NCBI GenBank assembly: GCA_003315335.1
Contig: QNRL01000006.1
Location: forward strand, 62,001 to 126,000
DNA: 64,000 nt
From: Pseudocitrobacter faecalis
GTDB lineage: Bacteria > Pseudomonadota > Gammaproteobacteria > Enterobacterales > Enterobacteriaceae
Direction: 5' to 3'
The position numbers were made by a program, and so were the translations under genes. Under the pieces are notes generated by a model. That model was not told where the DNA came from and did no database searches. It worked only from the letters and a program-made list of their open reading frames with translations. Below, in pieces: positions 51,407 to 61,793 of the stretch (position 1 is the stretch's first letter; each line of letters starts with the position of its first letter).

Positions 51407-52228
51407 ATGTCGTGTGAAGAACTGGAGATTGTCTGGAACAACATTAAAGCCGAAGCCCGGGCACTGGCCGATTGTGAGCCGATGCTGGCCAGCTTTTATC
51501 ACGCGACGCTACTCAAGCATGAAAATCTCGGCAGCGCTCTTAGCTACATGTTAGCTAACAAGCTGGCATCACCGATTATGCCTGCCATCGCCATTCGCGA
51601 AGTGGTGGAAGAAGCCTACGCGGCTGACCCGGAAATGATCGCGTCTGCAGCCTGTGACATTCAGGCGGTGCGCACGCGTGACCCGGCGGTAGATAAATAC
51701 TCCACGCCGCTGCTTTACCTGAAAGGCTTTCACGCATTGCAGGCTTACCGTATCGGCCACTGGCTGTGGTTGCAGGGGCGACGTGCGCTGGCAATCTTCC
51801 TGCAAAATCAGGTCTCTGTGACGTTCCAGGTTGACATCCACCCGGCCGCGAAAATTGGCCGTGGCATCATGCTCGACCACGCCACCGGCATCGTGGTGGG
51901 TGAAACGGCGGTGATTGAGAACGACGTCTCGATTCTGCAATCGGTCACCCTGGGGGGTACCGGTAAAACCAGCGGCGATCGTCACCCGAAAATCCGCGAA
52001 GGCGTGATGATTGGCGCGGGCGCGAAAATCCTCGGTAATATTGAAGTCGGGCGCGGCGCGAAAATTGGCGCAGGCTCTGTGGTTCTGCAACCCGTGCCGC
52101 CACACACGACCGCTGCTGGCGTACCGGCACGTATTGTCGGCAAGCCAGACAGCGATAAGCCGTCGATGGATATGGACCAGCACTTCAACGGCATTCACCA
52201 TACGTTTGAGTATGGCGACGGGATTTGA
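51407..52228 (+). CDS. cysE: serine acetyltransferase CysE
   Basis: Acetylates serine with acetyl-CoA to O-acetylserine, the committed step of cysteine synthesis; it is feedback inhibited by cysteine and forms a complex with CysK through its C-terminal Ile. It has 273 residues ending in FEYGDGI, keeping that Ile. After an N-terminal helical domain, a left-handed beta-helix (hexapeptide repeats) begins near residue 140, with the catalytic DIHPAAKIGRGIMLDHATG segment. Confidence 0.99.
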   Translation: MSCEELEIVWNNIKAEARALADCEPMLASFYHATLLKHENLGSALSYMLANKLASPIMPAIAIREVVEEAYAADPEMIASAACDIQAVRTRDPAVDKYSTPLLYLKGFHALQAYRIGHWLWLQGRRALAIFLQNQVSVTFQVDIHPAAKIGRGIMLDHATGIVVGETAVIENDVSILQSVTLGGTGKTSGDRHPKIREGVMIGAGAKILGNIEVGRGAKIGAGSVVLQPVPPHTTAAGVPARIVGKPDSDKPSMDMDQHFNGIHHTFEYGDGI

Positions 52229-52229
52229 T

Positions 52230-52703
52230 TTAACTTCGTAAAATGGCGCCCGGATATCCCAGCTGGCGCCACGCTTCATACACCACCACCGACACCGCAT
52301 TTGACAGGTTCATGCTGCGGCTGTCCGGCATCATCGGAATACGAATTTTTTGTTCCGGCGGCAGGGCATCCAGAATAGACGCTGGCAGGCCGCGCGTTTC
52401 CGGGCCAAACATCAGATAGTCGCCATTCTGGTAGCTCACCGCACTGTGCGCGGGCGTGCCTTTGGTGGTCAGAGCAAACAGTCGCTGGGGTTTCTCTGCC
52501 TCAAAAAACGCGTCGTAGTTTTGATAACGCGTGACGGCAGTAAATTCGTGATAATCCAGTCCCGCGCGGCGCAGACGCTTATCGTCCCAGGTAAACCCCA
52601 TCGGTTCGATGATGTGCAGACGAAAGCCCGTGTTGGCGCACAGGCGGATAATATTGCCAGTATTTGGCGGGATTTCTGGTTCGAATAAAACGATGTTAAG
52701 CAT
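52230..52703 (-). CDS. trmL: tRNA (cytidine/uridine-2'-O)-methyltransferase TrmL
   Basis: SPOUT enzyme that methylates the wobble nucleotide 34 of the two tRNA-Leu isoacceptors. It has 157 residues, as in E. coli. The minimal SpoU fold shows [31 protein letters not shown] and [20 protein letters not shown]. It is convergent with cysE with a 1-bp gap. Confidence 0.98.
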   Translation of the reverse strand: MLNIVLFEPEIPPNTGNIIRLCANTGFRLHIIEPMGFTWDDKRLRRAGLDYHEFTAVTRYQNYDAFFEAEKPQRLFALTTKGTPAHSAVSYQNGDYLMFGPETRGLPASILDALPPEQKIRIPMMPDSRSMNLSNAVSVVVYEAWRQLGYPGAILRS

Positions 52704-52746
52704 GCTGCCCCCTTAAATGCGGTGGGCAGGATAGCAGAAAATAACG

Positions 52747-52935
52747 TCACCCTCACCCTAACCCTCTCCCTGAGGGAGAGGGGACAGGTCGTGCATGGTG
52801 AGGGTTTTCTCCCTGAGGGAGAGGGGACAGGTCGTGCATGGTGAGGGTTTTCTCCCTGAGGGAGAGGGGACAAATCGTGCACGGTGTGGGTTTTCTCCCT
52901 CTCCCTGTGGGAGAGGGCCGGGGTGAGGGGTAAAC
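52747..52935. repeat. 43-bp tandem repeat array between trmL and lldD
   Basis: Three near-identical units follow each other with exact 43-bp spacing (TGAGGGAGAG at 52771, 52814 and 52857), each with the palindrome CTCCCTGAGGGAG followed by GGACAGGTCGTGCATGGTG. A fourth, diverged copy with CTCCCTGTGGGAG closes the array and the ends form an inverted pair (CCCTCACCC at 52750, GGGGTGAGGGG near 52929). The left end carries the same CCCTAACCCTCTCCC arm seen at 4.7 kb and 59.5 kb. No coding potential is supported. Confidence 0.85.
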
Positions 52936-52938
52936 CTC

Positions 52939-54129
52939 CTACGCCGCATTCCCCTTCGCCAGCGGGGCCAGCGCCGCAGGCAAGGTTTTACCCAGCTCCT
53001 GCACCAGTGAATCGCGGCTGATTTCACCAATCGTTTTCGCACCGGTCAACGTCATCGCCACCTTCATCTCTTTTTCAATCAGGCTAAGCAGATTCGCCAC
53101 GCCCGCCTGACCCGCCGTTGCCAACGCATAAAGATACGCACGGCCCAGCAGAACGGTATCTGCGCCCAGCGCAATCATGCGCACCACATCCAGCCCGTTG
53201 CGAATACCGCTGTCAGCCAGAATCGCGATATCGCCTTTCACCGCATCGGCAATTGCCGGCAGCGCGCGGGCAGAAGAAAGCACGCCATCCAGCTGTCGAC
53301 CACCGTGGTTGGAGACCACAATGCCGTCCGCGCCAAAGCGCACCGCATCGCGCGCATCTTCCGGATCGAGGATCCCTTTGATCACCATCGGGCCATCCCA
53401 GAATTCACGGATCCACTCCAGGTCTTTCCACGAAATCGACGGATCGAAGTTGTTCGCCAGCCAGCCGATGTAATCTTCCAGTCCGGTTGGTTTGCCGAGG
53501 TAGGCGGAGATATTACCCAGATCGTGCGGACGACCGTTCAGCCCGACATCCCACGCCCATTGCGGATGCGTGACCGCCTGCCAGTAGCGACGCATCGCGG
53601 CGTTCGGGCCGCTCATGCCAGAATGGGCATCACGGTAACGCGCGCCCGGTGTCGGCATATCAACCGTAAAGACCAGCGTGGAGCAACCCGCCGCTTTTGC
53701 GCGTTCCAGCGCATTACGCATAAAACCCCGGTCGCGCAGCACGTACAGCTGGAACCACATCGGGCGCTTGATGGTTGGCGCGACCTCTTCTATGGGGCAG
53801 ACGGAGACGGTCGAGAGCGTAAACGGGATACCGTGAGCATCGGCCGCCGCTGCGGCCTGCACTTCGCCGCGACGGGCGTACATACCGCACAGGCCAACCG
53901 GCGCAAGGGCGACCGGCATGGAGAGCTTTTCCTTAAACAGCGTGGTTTCCAGGCTGAGATCGGCCATGTTCTTCAGCACGCGCTGGCGCAGTGCCACCTG
54001 AGATAAATCTTCCACGTTGCGGCGCAGGGTGTATTCCGCATACGCGCCGCCATCGATGTAGTGGAACAGGAACGGCGGCAGAATGCGCTCGGCGGCGGCA
54101 CGGTAGTCACTCGCGGCTGAAATAATCAT
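52939..54129 (-). CDS. lldD: L-lactate dehydrogenase (quinone) LldD
   Basis: Membrane-associated FMN enzyme that oxidises L-lactate to pyruvate and feeds electrons to quinone. It has 396 residues, as in E. coli. The alpha-hydroxy-acid oxidase signature with the catalytic His is [15 protein letters not shown] (about residue 275); the FMN phosphate site is [20 protein letters not shown]. It is the last gene of lldP-lldR-lldD, overlapping lldR by 4 bp. Confidence 0.98.
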   Translation of the reverse strand: MIISAASDYRAAAERILPPFLFHYIDGGAYAEYTLRRNVEDLSQVALRQRVLKNMADLSLETTLFKEKLSMPVALAPVGLCGMYARRGEVQAAAAADAHGIPFTLSTVSVCPIEEVAPTIKRPMWFQLYVLRDRGFMRNALERAKAAGCSTLVFTVDMPTPGARYRDAHSGMSGPNAAMRRYWQAVTHPQWAWDVGLNGRPHDLGNISAYLGKPTGLEDYIGWLANNFDPSISWKDLEWIREFWDGPMVIKGILDPEDARDAVRFGADGIVVSNHGGRQLDGVLSSARALPAIADAVKGDIAILADSGIRNGLDVVRMIALGADTVLLGRAYLYALATAGQAGVANLLSLIEKEMKVAMTLTGAKTIGEISRDSLVQELGKTLPAALAPLAKGNAA

Positions 54130-54902
54130 GCTTTTTTCTCCCTGGAATTTTCAGCGTGGTCGTCGGGCAGGCGGGTGATGCGTGCCTGGCGAGCCAGATC
54201 TTCATCAAAACGTTTAATGGTGGTGTGGACGAAACCTAAATGGGCCATCATCGCCTGGCGCGCACCTTCGGCGTCACCGGCCACAATGGCATCGAGAATG
54301 GCCTGATGTTGTTCGGTCAGGCGGGCAAAGACCGGTGGCACCAGATACATGCGCTGGCGGCTTTGCTTCACTGAGGATTGCAGCAAATCGAAGAAACCCC
54401 GCATGGTTTGCAGCAGCACGACGTTATGCGAGGCTTCGGCAATGGCCAGATGAAAACGGACATCGGCCTGCGAGGCGAGATCCGGGTCTTCACTGAGTGT
54501 TGCTTCAAAGCAGAGGGTGATTTTCTCTTTGTCGGCCTCCGTTGCGCGCATGGCGGCGTGCCAGGCGGTGCTGCCTTCAATGGCGTGGCGCGCTTCCAGA
54601 ATGTCGAAGCTGTAATCCGGGTCATCGGCCAGCAGCGTTTTCAGCGGCTGAACGATGTTTTGCTCTGACCACGCTTCATGTGGCCAGCGCACAAACGTGC
54701 CGCCGCCGCGACGGCTGAGCAGCACGCCTTCACTGACCAGCGTCGCCAGCGCTTCGCGCAGGGAATTGCGCGACACGCCAAGCTGAGCGGCTAACTGGCG
54801 TTCGGCGGGCAACTTCATGCCCGCTTCCAGCTGTTGTTCTTCAATCAGCGCCCGTATGCGAGAGGCAATCTCGTCGGACAGGCGTCTGGGCATCACTATC
54901 AT
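54126..54902 (-). CDS. lldR: GntR-family regulator LldR
   Basis: Transcription factor for the lactate operon, with dual repressor/activator behaviour in E. coli. It has 258 residues: an N-terminal winged helix ([20 protein letters not shown], about residues 33-55) and a C-terminal FadR/FCD effector domain ([20 protein letters not shown]). It overlaps lldP and lldD by 4 bp on each side. Two matching operators lie upstream of lldP. Confidence 0.97.
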   Translation of the reverse strand: MIVMPRRLSDEIASRIRALIEEQQLEAGMKLPAERQLAAQLGVSRNSLREALATLVSEGVLLSRRGGGTFVRWPHEAWSEQNIVQPLKTLLADDPDYSFDILEARHAIEGSTAWHAAMRATEADKEKITLCFEATLSEDPDLASQADVRFHLAIAEASHNVVLLQTMRGFFDLLQSSVKQSRQRMYLVPPVFARLTEQHQAILDAIVAGDAEGARQAMMAHLGFVHTTIKRFDEDLARQARITRLPDDHAENSREKKA

Positions 54903-56554
54903 GGGATCATCCAGGTTAAGACATAGGCCTGAAGCGTGGTAATTACGCCCACCATACAGGTGAATATCAGGCTGTGTTTCACGGTAAAGCGGAACAGATC
55001 CGACTCTTTGCCGACCAGACCTACCGCCGCACAGGCGATGGCGATGGACTGCGGCGAAATCATCTTGCCGGTCACGCCGCCGGTGGTGTTGGCGGCAACC
55101 AGCAACACGTCAGAGACGCCAATCTGCTGTGCAGCGGTGGCTTGCAATGCGGCAAACAGCGCGTTTGATGAGGTATCTGAACCGGTCAGGAATACGCCCA
55201 GCCAGCCGAGGAACGGTGAGAAGAAGGTAAACGCATGCCCGGTATGCGCTAATGCCAGCGCCAGCGTCGATGACAGGCCGGAGTAGTTCGAGATAAACGC
55301 GAACGCCAGCACCATCCCGATGGAGTAAATCGGCAGCGCCAGTTCTTTCAGCGTGGTACCGAAAGTGCTGATAGCGTCTTTCGGCTTCATGCGCAGCCAG
55401 ACAATAGACAGCAGCGCCGCAAACAGAATCGCTGTACCCGTAGCCGACAGCCAGTCGAATTTATAGACCGCCGCGTAGGCCGTGGCTTCGCTTACCACCG
55501 GTGGCATACGGGCAACCAGCTTGTCGAGGTACGGAACCGGAATATTAATCACGAATTCATACATTGCACCGCCCGGCGCGAAAAGCGCTTTAAATGGCGG
55601 AATACTCCACAGCGTAACGGTGGCGGTCAGGAACAGGAACGGCGACCAGGCGCGAACAATCTGCCCGGCGGTATAGTTGGTGCGCGCCAGCGTCTGGTCA
55701 ACCTGGGACGCGCCCATATCGCCAAAACGGAAAATACGTACCGGCTGCCAGCGTTTCAGGAACAGCGTCAGGCAGACCAGAGAAACCAGCGAAGAGATAA
55801 TGTCCGGCAGTTCCGGGCCAATAAAGTTAGAGCTGAGGTACTGAGCAATCGCAAACGAACCGCCAGCAACCATTACCGCAGGCCAGGTCTCTTTAATCCC
55901 ACGCCAGCCGTCCATAATCGCCATGATCCAGAACAGCACGATAATGGTCAGGAACGGAAGCTGACGGCCTACCATCTGGCCGATTTCAAAACTATCCAGG
56001 CCGGTGACCTGTCCGGCGACCAGAATTGGAATGCCCATCGCGCCAAAGGCTACTGGCGCCGTGTTAACGATCAGGCACAGACCCGCGGCATACAGCGGGT
56101 TAAAGCCTAAGCCAACCAGCAGCGCGGCGGTAATCGCCACCGGTGCGCCAAACCCAGCCGCGCCTTCCAGGAAGGCACCGAAGGAGAAACCGACGATCAG
56201 CATCTGCAAACGTTGGTCGGGTGTAATGGACAGTATTGATGATCGGATGATGTCGAACTGCCCGGTTTTCACCGAAATTTTGTAGACGAAAACGGCGGCG
56301 ATAATAATCCACGCAATCGGCCACAGGCCATAGAAGAAGCCGTAGACCACCGACGCCAGCGCGTTATCCACCGGCATTTTGTAGAACAGCAGGGCGACGG
56401 CGAGCGCGATGGCGACGGTCCAACTGGCGGCGATATAGCCTTTCAGCTTGAGCTTAATCAGCGCGAAGAAGAAAAAGAGGATCGGTAGCGATGCTATCAG
56501 GCTCGACAACCAGATGTTATTGGCCGGGTCATAGTTTTGTTGCCAGAGGCTCAT
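54899..56554 (-). CDS. lldP: L-lactate permease LldP
   Basis: Inner-membrane proton symporter for L-lactate, D-lactate and glycolate. It has 551 residues, as in E. coli, with about twelve to fourteen hydrophobic spans. The LctP-family segments [20 protein letters not shown] and [19 protein letters not shown] are conserved. It is the first gene of the lld operon. Confidence 0.98.
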   Translation of the reverse strand: MSLWQQNYDPANNIWLSSLIASLPILFFFFALIKLKLKGYIAASWTVAIALAVALLFYKMPVDNALASVVYGFFYGLWPIAWIIIAAVFVYKISVKTGQFDIIRSSILSITPDQRLQMLIVGFSFGAFLEGAAGFGAPVAITAALLVGLGFNPLYAAGLCLIVNTAPVAFGAMGIPILVAGQVTGLDSFEIGQMVGRQLPFLTIIVLFWIMAIMDGWRGIKETWPAVMVAGGSFAIAQYLSSNFIGPELPDIISSLVSLVCLTLFLKRWQPVRIFRFGDMGASQVDQTLARTNYTAGQIVRAWSPFLFLTATVTLWSIPPFKALFAPGGAMYEFVINIPVPYLDKLVARMPPVVSEATAYAAVYKFDWLSATGTAILFAALLSIVWLRMKPKDAISTFGTTLKELALPIYSIGMVLAFAFISNYSGLSSTLALALAHTGHAFTFFSPFLGWLGVFLTGSDTSSNALFAALQATAAQQIGVSDVLLVAANTTGGVTGKMISPQSIAIACAAVGLVGKESDLFRFTVKHSLIFTCMVGVITTLQAYVLTWMIP

Positions 56555-56629
56555 TGTGCAGGTCTCCTGGGGGCCAATACCCTGCTTTGCGGTGAGTCTG
56601 CGCTCATCTCGGCATCACAGTTTATGTAA

Positions 56630-56646
56630 AAGTGGCCCTTCCAATA
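56630..56646. promoter_or_regulatory. LldR-type operator proximal to lldP
   Basis: AAGTGGCCCTTCCAATA matches the LldR palindrome (AATTGG-N5-CCAATT type) at 14 of 17 positions. It lies 76 bp upstream of the lldP start. Confidence 0.65.
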
Positions 56647-56754
56647 TGATGGTGTAGGGATAATGACAATGAATGGTTAACTAATTGTTATGTTCTAGCA
56701 ACGATATTGTATGAATAAATAGCGAGATTGTGAACCACTGGAAGGAAATAACAG

Positions 56755-56771
56755 AATTGGTTGGGCCAATT
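56755..56771. promoter_or_regulatory. LldR-type operator distal to lldP
   Basis: AATTGGTTGGGCCAATT is a near-perfect palindrome of the LldR type. Its centre lies 125 bp from the proximal operator, the same two-site layout reported for E. coli lldPRD, where LldR can bridge the sites. The remainder of the 326-bp lldP-yibL gap (56555-56880) is AT-rich promoter DNA and a REP pair; no gene is seen. Confidence 0.75.
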
Positions 56772-56790
56772 GGGTGAGGAGAAAAGAATT

Positions 56791-56872
56791 GCCGGATGGC
56801 GCTACGCTTATCCGGCCAACGATAATGACCTGTCAGCCTGGCACGGTAAGCGAAGCACCACCGGATATCATC
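56791..56872. repeat. REP pair (BIME-like) between lldP and yibL
   Basis: The first element is the palindrome GCCGGAT-N12-ATCCGGC (56791-56816). A second, inverted half (CACGGTAAGCGAAGCACCACC, written in two parts: CACGGTAAGCG and AAGCACCACCGGAT) follows after about 25 bp, giving the alternating pair typical of bacterial interspersed mosaic elements. Confidence 0.7.
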
Positions 56873-56880
56873 TGTATCGA

Positions 56881-57243
56881 TCAGAACGCAGTTTTGGCGT
56901 AACCGGTCATCACTTCGAGACCCATCTCGCGACCCAACGCGGTCATGGGGTGAACCACGACCAGTCCACGCACGCTTTTCTTCAGCTTGCCCATGTCGGC
57001 CTGCTCTTTTTTGGTGATGGCACGCTGGAAAGGCATCTTCATCAGTTTCTGCGCTTCTTTGCTCAGTTTCTGGCTGTGCACTTCGCGCAGACGCGCGATT
57101 TCAACTTCCAGCTTCTCTTTTTCGGTTTCCAGCTCGGCGTATTTCTCGGCGCCTTCAACCAGCGACAGTTCAGCCTGTTGATGACGGATCGCGTCCAGAC
57201 GGTCGCTCAGGCGTTTGATTTCGTTTTTTTCGATTTCTTTCAT
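56881..57243 (-). CDS. yibL: YibL family ribosome-associated protein
   Basis: Protein of 120 residues, the length of E. coli YibL (DUF2810), which has been found with ribosomes. The first half is a charged coiled coil ([20 protein letters not shown] to about residue 65), and the second half is basic ([20 protein letters not shown]). No enzyme motif is seen. It lies between lldP and yibT as in E. coli. Confidence 0.92.
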   Translation of the reverse strand: MKEIEKNEIKRLSDRLDAIRHQQAELSLVEGAEKYAELETEKEKLEVEIARLREVHSQKLSKEAQKLMKMPFQRAITKKEQADMGKLKKSVRGLVVVHPMTALGREMGLEVMTGYAKTAF

Positions 57244-57514
57244 TTGCGGATATCTGATAAAAAAATGACGTAATAGCGCATAGTATGCGCGACAGCGATC
57301 ATAACCGATAGCGAATTATATAAAATAGTCTCATTACATCTGTACTTATTTACCAGCGTATTATTAGTAATCCCATGAATTTATTGTAATTTAAGCGAAA
57401 TGGTTATGCAGATCTCTTTTTTAGCATGCCGTCACGAGAATCCGCACATTTTCCTCAAACGGATCGCCCTTAATTGTCCATTCTGAAGAGAGGAATCATG
57501 AGGAGGACGACGTT

Positions 57515-57730
57515 ATGGGCAAACTTGGCGAAAACGTACCACTAGTCATCGACAAAGCCGTCGATTTTATGGCGTCCAGTCAGGCATTTATGGAGTATCT
57601 GAAGAAATCACCTCGCCTGAGTCACGTACCGGAAGAGATCCCGGAAGAGAAAGCGGCGATGTTTCTGGAGCGATTAGAACACTACCGCAAACTTTATCAG
57701 CCGGTCGAGAACCAGGCGAAAGAAGTTTGA
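57515..57730 (+). CDS. yibT: small protein YibT
   Basis: Protein of 71 residues ([20 protein letters not shown] at the N-terminus), matching E. coli YibT (about 69 residues) in sequence start, length and position between yibL and mtlR. It is acidic to neutral, helical-looking, without signal or membrane segment. A GAGGACGACGTT spacer holds the ribosome binding site. The function is unknown; it is convergent with mtlR. Confidence 0.88.
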   Translation: MGKLGENVPLVIDKAVDFMASSQAFMEYLKKSPRLSHVPEEIPEEKAAMFLERLEHYRKLYQPVENQAKEV

Positions 57731-57735
57731 CGGTG

Positions 57736-58326
57736 TTATTTCTGAAAGGCTTTTTTCAAGCTGATTCGGGAAATCAGCTCGGTCAGAGAAAGTACCATCG
57801 TTGAGCGAACGACCTGTTGATAGCGCTGTTTTTGCATTGCCAGCAGGTCGGCATCGCTATCGTCAAAGAGCGGCGCGGGCGGTAGGGCAGAGACGCAGTG
57901 CAGCTCACCCAGCGGCCCAAGAATTTCATCATCCGTGAAGGCATATTCGCTGCCGTCATGGTTCAGCTCTTCACGCAGTGCCATCAGCAGCTCCGCATCT
58001 TCATACTCATGACGGCTAATCACGCCCAGCCCATAGATAAGCTTGAGCCGGACCGAAAGATCGCCCAGCGGGCCGCTACCGTCCAGCAGCGGTTCGACGG
58101 CGTATTTCACCGCATAATCGTCTTTGCGGAACACCTGAAGCACCAGAATATTGACCGCCTCGGTCAGTAACTCGACGGCGGCAATCAAGAAGCTTCTGAC
58201 GGTTTTGCCAGCATTCAGACGCTCAAGCACACGGTTTTCAAAAGCCTGTGTTTCTTCCATTATTGCCTGCATATCTGACAATCTAGTATTCAGGCGCAGG
58301 ATAGCCTGCGCCGGGTCTTGCATCAT
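57736..58326 (-). CDS. mtlR: mannitol operon repressor MtlR
   Basis: Repressor of mannitol uptake genes; the family has no classical DNA-binding motif and in E. coli works with HPr. It has 196 residues, almost all helical, with the segment [20 protein letters not shown] typical of MtlR. Its ATG overlaps the mtlD stop by 4 bp, so it is the third gene of mtlADR. Confidence 0.97.
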   Translation of the reverse strand: MMQDPAQAILRLNTRLSDMQAIMEETQAFENRVLERLNAGKTVRSFLIAAVELLTEAVNILVLQVFRKDDYAVKYAVEPLLDGSGPLGDLSVRLKLIYGLGVISRHEYEDAELLMALREELNHDGSEYAFTDDEILGPLGELHCVSALPPAPLFDDSDADLLAMQKQRYQQVVRSTMVLSLTELISRISLKKAFQK

Positions 58327-59471
58327 TTGCTGGCGTTATAGAGGGCGACGGCGGCTTTCACCACGTCGCTGTTTGCGTCCAGACCAGAGATCTGCGCCAG
58401 CGCGGCCTGCGGGCCTTTTTCATCAATCAGCGCGGCCAGTTCCTGCGCCTGCGGATCGTCTTCACTGCGGAAATGCATCGCTGCGGCGATACCTTTCACC
58501 AGGTTAACGTGCGGCAAACCGTACTCCAGCGTGCCCAGCAGCGGTTTAATCAGACGGTCGCCCGCGCTCAGTTTACGCAGCGGCTGACGGCCTACACGCT
58601 CAACGTCATCTTTCAGATACGGGTTTTCAAAACGACCGAGGATTTTCTGAATGTATGCGGCATGTTTTTGCGCATCAAAACCGTAGCGTTTGATCAGCAC
58701 CGCGCCGCTCTCTTCCATCGCGCCTTTTACTACCGCGCGGATTTTCTCATCGAGAATCGCGTCGCGGATAGTTTGATGCCCGGTCATTTTGCCGAGGTAG
58801 GCGGTTATAGCATGACCTGTGTTCAGCGTGAAGAGTTTACGTTCGACAAATGCCATCAGGTTATCGGTTAATTCCATGCCCGGAATGTTCGGCAGCGTGC
58901 CTTTGAACTGGGTTTTATCGACGATCCACTCGCTGAAGGTTTCAACGGTCACTTCCAGCGGGTCATTGGTTGCAGAGGCAGACGGCGGCACGATACGATC
59001 AACGGCGGAATCCACGAAACCGACGTTCGCTTCCACCCAGGCTTTTTCGTCTTCGGCAACGGCGGCCATTACGTGGCCTTTCAACTGGCTGGTGCCGCGC
59101 ACCATGTTTTCACAGGCAATAATGTTCAGCGGGGTATTGACGCCCTGTGCTTTGCGTTTCGCGAGACCTTTGGCGATAGCCGGTGCAATCCGTTCAAGTA
59201 CAACCGGGCCCACGGCGGTGGTAATTAGGTCAACCTGGGCAATCAGGTCGATAACGTCGTCACCAATGCTGCTGACCGCGTTAACGCCAGAAACGGTATC
59301 AACCTGCTCATTTTCACCCACAACGTGAACCTGATAGCTATGACGGGCATTCAGGGCATCCAGAACGACCTGGTTTACATCGGCGAACGTCAATGTAATG
59401 CCCGCGTCAGCCAGCAGTTTGCCGATAAAGCCACGTCCAATATTACCTGCGCCAAAATGTAATGCTTTCAT
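58323..59471 (-). CDS. mtlD: mannitol-1-phosphate 5-dehydrogenase MtlD
   Basis: Oxidises mannitol 1-phosphate to fructose 6-phosphate with NAD+. It has 382 residues from the ATG at 59471 ([20 protein letters not shown]), where the NAD-binding motif GAGNIGRG starts at residue 7. A longer in-frame reading from 59531 is rejected since it would cross a palindromic repeat and lacks family support. The catalytic Lys/Asn/His region [18 protein letters not shown] is conserved. Confidence 0.98.
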   Translation of the reverse strand: MKALHFGAGNIGRGFIGKLLADAGITLTFADVNQVVLDALNARHSYQVHVVGENEQVDTVSGVNAVSSIGDDVIDLIAQVDLITTAVGPVVLERIAPAIAKGLAKRKAQGVNTPLNIIACENMVRGTSQLKGHVMAAVAEDEKAWVEANVGFVDSAVDRIVPPSASATNDPLEVTVETFSEWIVDKTQFKGTLPNIPGMELTDNLMAFVERKLFTLNTGHAITAYLGKMTGHQTIRDAILDEKIRAVVKGAMEESGAVLIKRYGFDAQKHAAYIQKILGRFENPYLKDDVERVGRQPLRKLSAGDRLIKPLLGTLEYGLPHVNLVKGIAAAMHFRSEDDPQAQELAALIDEKGPQAALAQISGLDANSDVVKAAVALYNASK

Positions 59472-59512
59472 AGTATTAACCTTCATTAATGTTTTTGACC
59501 CGAGAGGGCTGG

Positions 59513-59557
59513 GGTGAGGCTTTTCCCTCACCCTAACCCTCTCCCAATGGGAGAGGG
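59513..59557. repeat. palindromic repeat in the mtlA-mtlD gap
   Basis: A perfect 9-bp inverted repeat CCCTCTCCC/GGGAGAGGG (59537-59545 with 59549-59557) lies between mtlA and mtlD, both on the minus strand, with the CCCTCACCCTAA arm at 59525. It is a third copy of the dispersed family at 4.7 kb and 52.75 kb. In an operon such a hairpin can stabilise the upstream mtlA mRNA or attenuate mtlD. Confidence 0.8.
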
Positions 59558-59566
59558 AATAGAGCC

Positions 59567-61474
59567 TTACTTCTGCAACAGCGCCAGAACTTCTTCTACG
59601 CTGGTGGTGCTGGCCAGACGTTCGATGACGGATTCGTCATCCAGCGCGTTGGTCAGGCCGGTAATCACCTGGATGTGCTCGTTGTTGCGAGCGGCGATAC
59701 CAATCACCAGACGGGCAATGTCATCCTCGTCTTCGCCGAAGCGCACGCCTTCCGGATACTGACAGAACACGATGCCGGTTTTCAGCACACGATCTTTGGC
59801 TTCAATAGTGCCGTGCGGTACCGCGATGGACTCGCCCAGGTAAGTTGGCGTCAGTTTTTCGCGGTCCAGCATCGCCTGCACATACTCTGGCTCAACATAG
59901 CCGCCTTTCACCAGTTGCTCACCAGCGAAGCGAATCGCGTCTTCTTTCGTGGCCGCCTTGCAGCCCAGGAAGATGTTTTCCGCGCCGAGTTTAAACAGGT
60001 TGGCGCTGGTGTCGTCAAAGCTGTCTTTCAGGCTGTCCTTCACCTTCACTTCGTTGTCAGTGTGACGCTGTGCCGCAACCAGACGTTCGGTCAGATTGGT
60101 ATACAGGCCGCTGTCGAGGAAGTTGGTCAGTGAAATATGCTGCGCCTGCGGTACCTGACGCATTGCGCGTTCGGTCAGGTCGCGGTGAGTGATGACCAGG
60201 TCAACATCCGGCGGCAGGTTGTTAATTGCGCAGTTGGTCACAGAGATGTTGCTCAGGCCCGCATCCTGCACTTTCTTACGCAGCACGCCCGCACCCATTG
60301 CGCTGGAACCCATACCGGCATCACAGGCAACGATGATTTTACGCACGTGGCTCAGGTCGTTGGTGACGTCGCCCGCCGCCAGCGGAGTACCGCCTTTGGA
60401 TTCAGCTTTCATGTCATTCATACGACGGGTGGCCGCTTCGATGTCATCTTCTTCTTTCACTTTGCTGGTTTTCAGCAGGATGGCAGAAACGATGAAGGAG
60501 ACCGCCATTGCCGCAACGATAGCCGCGATGTTGGCGAAGTATGCGCCTTTTGGCGTCATCGCCAGTACGGCCAGGATGGAGCCAGGGGAAGCCGGAGAAA
60601 CCAGACCGCCGTTCAGGATGGTCAGGGTGAACACGCCAGTCATACCGCCCAGAATAACGGCAATAATCAGACGTGGGTTCATCAGCACATACGGGAAGTA
60701 GATTTCGTGAATACCGCCCAGGAAGTGGATGATTGCCGCGCCGCCCGCAGACTGTTTAGCACTGCCGCGACCGAAGAACATGTACGCCAGCAGAACACCC
60801 ATCCCCGGGCCCGGGTTGGCTTCAATCAGGAAGAAGATCGATTTGCCGAGATCATGAGACTGCTGAATACCCAGCGGCGAGAAGATACCGTGGTTAATGG
60901 CGTTGTTCAGGAACAGGATTTTAGCCGGTTCTACAAAAACAGATGCCAGCGGCAGCATGTCGTGTACAACCATGAAGTTAACGCCAGCCGCCAGCAGCTT
61001 GGACAGCACTTCAACCGCTGGGCCGATGCCCATAAAGGCCAGAATGGCGAGGATCATACCGATGATGCCAGCGGAGAAGTTATTCACCAGCATCTCAAAA
61101 CCGGATTTGATTTTACCGTCTACCCAGGCGTCGAATTTCTTGATGCAGTAGCCGCCCAACGGGCCTGCAATCATGGAGCCCAGGAACATCGGCATATCTG
61201 CACCGACGATAACACCCATGGTGGTAATCGCACCGACCACGCCGCCACGTTCGCCGCCGATCAGCTTACCACCGGTATAACCGATGAGCAGCGGCAGCAG
61301 ATAGGTGATCATCGGGCCAACCAGCTTCGCCAGCGTTTCGTTCGGCAACCACCCTGTTGGAATAAATAACGCGGTGATAATACCCCACGCGATAAACGCG
61401 CCGATATTTGGCATCACCATGTTGCTGAGGAAGCGACCAAAGCTTTGCACCTTGATCTTGATATCGGATGACAT
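59567..61474 (-). CDS. mtlA: mannitol-specific PTS enzyme IICBA MtlA
   Basis: Imports and phosphorylates mannitol to mannitol 1-phosphate. It has 635 residues from the start at 61474 ([20 protein letters not shown]), two shorter than in E. coli; an in-frame reading from 61582 is rejected because it would extend into the promoter region. Order: the IIC membrane domain (to about residue 340, with [16 protein letters not shown]), the IIB domain with the phospho-Cys in [15 protein letters not shown] (about residue 385), and the IIA domain with the phospho-His in [13 protein letters not shown] (about residue 550). Confidence 0.98.
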   Translation of the reverse strand: MSSDIKIKVQSFGRFLSNMVMPNIGAFIAWGIITALFIPTGWLPNETLAKLVGPMITYLLPLLIGYTGGKLIGGERGGVVGAITTMGVIVGADMPMFLGSMIAGPLGGYCIKKFDAWVDGKIKSGFEMLVNNFSAGIIGMILAILAFMGIGPAVEVLSKLLAAGVNFMVVHDMLPLASVFVEPAKILFLNNAINHGIFSPLGIQQSHDLGKSIFFLIEANPGPGMGVLLAYMFFGRGSAKQSAGGAAIIHFLGGIHEIYFPYVLMNPRLIIAVILGGMTGVFTLTILNGGLVSPASPGSILAVLAMTPKGAYFANIAAIVAAMAVSFIVSAILLKTSKVKEEDDIEAATRRMNDMKAESKGGTPLAAGDVTNDLSHVRKIIVACDAGMGSSAMGAGVLRKKVQDAGLSNISVTNCAINNLPPDVDLVITHRDLTERAMRQVPQAQHISLTNFLDSGLYTNLTERLVAAQRHTDNEVKVKDSLKDSFDDTSANLFKLGAENIFLGCKAATKEDAIRFAGEQLVKGGYVEPEYVQAMLDREKLTPTYLGESIAVPHGTIEAKDRVLKTGIVFCQYPEGVRFGEDEDDIARLVIGIAARNNEHIQVITGLTNALDDESVIERLASTTSVEEVLALLQK

Positions 61475-61616
61475 AAAACACCCCTTGTTTCTGTTTGCCC
61501 GCAGGTTGAACACCTGAAGTTTATTGTTAATTGGCGGCAGAGGTAGTAGCCGAACCCTGGTTGATGATGCGAAATCTGGCACTGAATCGTTAAGCTGTCC
61601 AGATAGCGGGTCTTCA

Positions 61617-61632
61617 TGTGACTTAGATCACA
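61617..61632. promoter_or_regulatory. CRP site 1 of mtlA
   Basis: TGTGA-CTTAGA-TCACA is a perfect TGTGA-N6-TCACA palindrome, 143 bp upstream of the mtlA ATG. Confidence 0.88.
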
Positions 61633-61660
61633 CAAATATAGGATGTACCTGATGATTTTG

Positions 61661-61676
61661 AGTGATCTAAATCACA
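61661..61676. promoter_or_regulatory. CRP site 2 of mtlA
   Basis: AGTGA-TCTAAA-TCACA matches the CRP consensus with one mismatch. Confidence 0.82.
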
Positions 61677-61733
61677 AAATGACTGTGTAAAAAAACAACA
61701 CAGCGGAAAAAAGCATCGCAGAACACATGTAAA

Positions 61734-61749
61734 TGTGATGTTAATCACA
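61734..61749. promoter_or_regulatory. CRP site 3 of mtlA
   Basis: TGTGA-TGTTAA-TCACA is a perfect CRP consensus match. Confidence 0.88.
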
Positions 61750-61777
61750 TTTTGCATTCGGTTGTTTGTTTCTTTTT

Positions 61778-61793
61778 TGTGACTGAGTTCACA
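61778..61793. promoter_or_regulatory. CRP site 4 of mtlA
   Basis: TGTGA-CTGAGT-TCACA is a perfect CRP consensus match. Confidence 0.88.

Noticed and set aside
52747-52935. Possible CRISPR array
   Set aside because: The 43-bp units repeat head to tail without unique spacers, each unit is itself palindromic, and no cas gene is near. It is a REP-like tandem repeat.
60137-61369. 410-codon open frame on the + strand opposite mtlA
   Set aside because: Antisense shadow of the well-supported mtlA; the translation is full of His, Arg and Gln without any domain.
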